A stretch of 7,255 bases of DNA from a bacterium (GTDB taxonomy: Bacteria; Zixibacteria; MSB-5A5; GN15; FEB-12), in NCBI GenBank assembly GCA_030619425.1, contig JAUXBJ010000075.1, forward strand, positions 1 through 7,255, given 5' to 3'. A model generated the notes under the pieces. It saw only the letters and a program-made list of their open reading frames with translations, had not been told where the DNA came from and ran no database searches. The translations under genes were made by a program, and so were the position numbers. This document shows, piece by piece, positions 6,643 to 7,255 of the stretch (positions within the stretch are counted from its first letter, which is position 1; each line of letters starts with the position of its first letter).

Positions 6643-6693
6643 GAGATTGCCGCGTCGTTCACGCGAAACGCGTGACGGACTCCCCGCAATGAC
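6643..6693. repeat. Palindromic intergenic repeat with ATTGC/GCAAT ends
   Basis: The 51-base element opens GAGATTGC and closes GCAATGAC. Nested pairings centre on 6667: TCACGCG (6659-6665) with CGCGTGA (6669-6675) over an AAA loop, GTC with GAC at 6654-6656 and 6678-6680, and ATTGC with GCAAT at the ends. Read on the minus strand it begins GTCATTGCGGGGAG and ends CGACGCGGCAATCTC, which from memory resembles a palindromic repeat (GTCATTGCGAGGAGCGAAGC-like) found in the intergenic regions of many bacterial genomes. It has no coding potential of its own. Confidence 0.6.
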
Positions 6694-6730
6694 GGATCTC
6701 GGGGGTTTCCCAGACCACATCAAAGCCCCA

Positions 6731-6757
6731 CAAGAAAGGCCTCCCAAATGGGAGGCC
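6731..6757 (-). terminator. Intrinsic terminator, mainly for the minus-strand gene
   Basis: GGCCTCCC (6738-6745) and GGGAGGCC (6750-6757) form a perfect 8-bp stem with an AAAT loop. Read on the minus strand the stem is followed by TTTCTTG, a fair T-rich tail, and it lies about 50 bases past the stop of the minus-strand gene. On the plus strand the following bases are GATTGAGTC, a poor tail, so termination of the flagellar operon here would be weaker. It may act in both directions between the convergent units. Confidence 0.75.
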
Positions 6758-6808
6758 GATTGAGTCTTCAAGCGATGCCGATGTTTCTGCGGCGCCTGTT
6801 CAGTGTCG

Positions 6809-7255
6809 TCACTGGTAACAAGGTGGGGGAGGAGAGCCGTCCTGGAACATGTAGTCGACCAGGTAAACCAAATCGCTGATGTCGATAATCTCCTGCGGGT
6901 CGGCATCAAGATTCGCCTCACCCGGACAGACCGGCGCTGGACCGGAGACGAACATGTAGTCGATCAAGTAAACCAGATCAGAAATGTCGACAGCGTCGTC
7001 AGGGCTGTTATCGACGTTACCCCGGTCACCGATGCAGCAGCCGCCGGCCTGGATGTCAAGATAACCCTTAATAACCTGGGGGGAGAAAGGCTCGTGGAAG
7101 TCATCCGAAAACAGGGTGCTGTACTCCACTTGGGGTGCGAATATGGTGGCTGTGTCGACCGTCATAAGCTGCGGGTCGATGGTCGACAGATATCCGAAAT
7201 GGATGGTGCCCAGAAGCCCTTCGCCGGGAGGGATGAGATCATCGGAGGCTATGAA
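6809..7255 (-). CDS. Probably secreted protein with tandem dockerin-like repeats (C-terminal part)
   Basis: The reading frame is open to the right window edge, so the 148 visible residues are only the C-terminus; an internal Met at 7165 is not needed as a start. Residues 1-69 look like the end of a beta-rich domain (IPPGEGLLGTIHFGYL pattern), loosely like cohesin or Ig-type folds. Then come two repeats 35 residues apart, each an EF-hand-like calcium loop plus helix: D82 to D93, then LVYLIDYMF, and D117 to D128, then LVYLVDYMF. Loop positions 1, 3, 9 and 12 hold D/S/D/D and D/D/D/D; position 5 is Asp in the first and Gln in the second. G-x-P-x-P and Cys-containing linkers follow each helix. 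This is the type I dockerin layout. The protein is probably exported, but its N-terminus is not visible. It is convergent to the flagellar operon and not obviously connected with it. Confidence 0.85.
   Translation of the reverse strand, partial: FIASDDLIPPGEGLLGTIHFGYLSTIDPQLMTVDTATIFAPQVEYSTLFSDDFHEPFSPQVIKGYLDIQAGGCCIGDRGNVDNSPDDAVDISDLVYLIDYMFVSGPAPVCPGEANLDADPQEIIDISDLVYLVDYMFQDGSPPPPCYQ
6845..6990 (-). repeat. Two DNA copies encoding the dockerin-like helix
   Basis: Segments 6845-6885 and 6950-6990 match at 34 of 41 bases by eye, including an identical GAACATGTAGTCGA at the left end, spaced 105 bases (35 codons). They encode the two DISDLVYL[IV]DYMF units and indicate an internal duplication within the gene. 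Confidence 0.85.

Noticed and set aside
6387..6692. A plus-strand frame running from inside fliJ through the palindromes
   Set aside because: Its first half is a shifted reading of fliJ and its second half is translated repeat DNA.
6689..6763. A 24-codon plus-strand ORF starting at ATG 6689
   Set aside because: It has no ribosome binding site and reads through the terminator stem.
6505..6921. A 138-codon minus-strand frame spanning the intergenic region
   Set aside because: It crosses the terminator hairpin and both palindromes, and overlaps the dockerin-repeat gene in another frame. Its sequence is rich in Arg and Ser without recognisable motifs.
6785..7255. CRISPR-like reading of the spaced repeats in the minus-strand gene
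   Set aside because: There are only two diverged copies, they stay in frame 105 bases apart, and they encode a known protein repeat.

Overview
The window holds one long plus-strand flagellar operon (positions 2-6529), then a short intergenic stretch rich in palindromes, then the 3' end of a convergent minus-strand gene. Order: flgB (3' end only), flgC, an unrecognised 109-residue gene, fliE, fliF, fliG, fliH, fliI, fliJ. Gaps are 7-63 bases or the genes overlap (fliG/fliH by 8 bases, fliH/fliI by 4), so they are very probably co-transcribed from a promoter left of the window. I see no convincing promoter inside it.

The genes build the core of the basal body. FlgB and FlgC are proximal rod subunits. 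FliE joins the rod to the MS ring. FliF is the MS ring. FliG is the rotor switch protein that sits on FliF and receives torque. FliH, FliI and FliJ are the soluble ATPase complex that feeds substrates to the flagellar type III export gate. Key residues of FliG (EHPQ motif, charged torque helix) and FliI (P-loop, catalytic Glu, Walker B Asp) are intact, so the machinery looks functional. The one plus-strand gene that does not fit a known family is the small ORF between flgC and fliE.

From 6530 to 6808 (279 bases) there is no believable gene. It holds an inverted repeat with 20-base arms, a second palindromic repeat with ATTGC/GCAAT ends, and an intrinsic terminator whose T-rich side serves the minus strand. 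The minus-strand gene (6809 to beyond the right edge) encodes the C-terminus of a protein, probably secreted, ending in two tandem dockerin/EF-hand-like calcium-binding repeats.

Organism: a flagellated bacterium with moderately GC-rich DNA. The tandem C-terminal repeats of the form DISDLVYLVDYMF followed by G-x-P-x-P are, from memory, typical of Zixibacteria and related FCB-side candidate phyla. I take a Zixibacteria-like origin as likely but unproven. Overall this is a mostly ordinary flagellar locus. The points most worth checking are the unknown 109-residue protein, the intergenic palindromes and the run of TTG starts at overlapping gene junctions.
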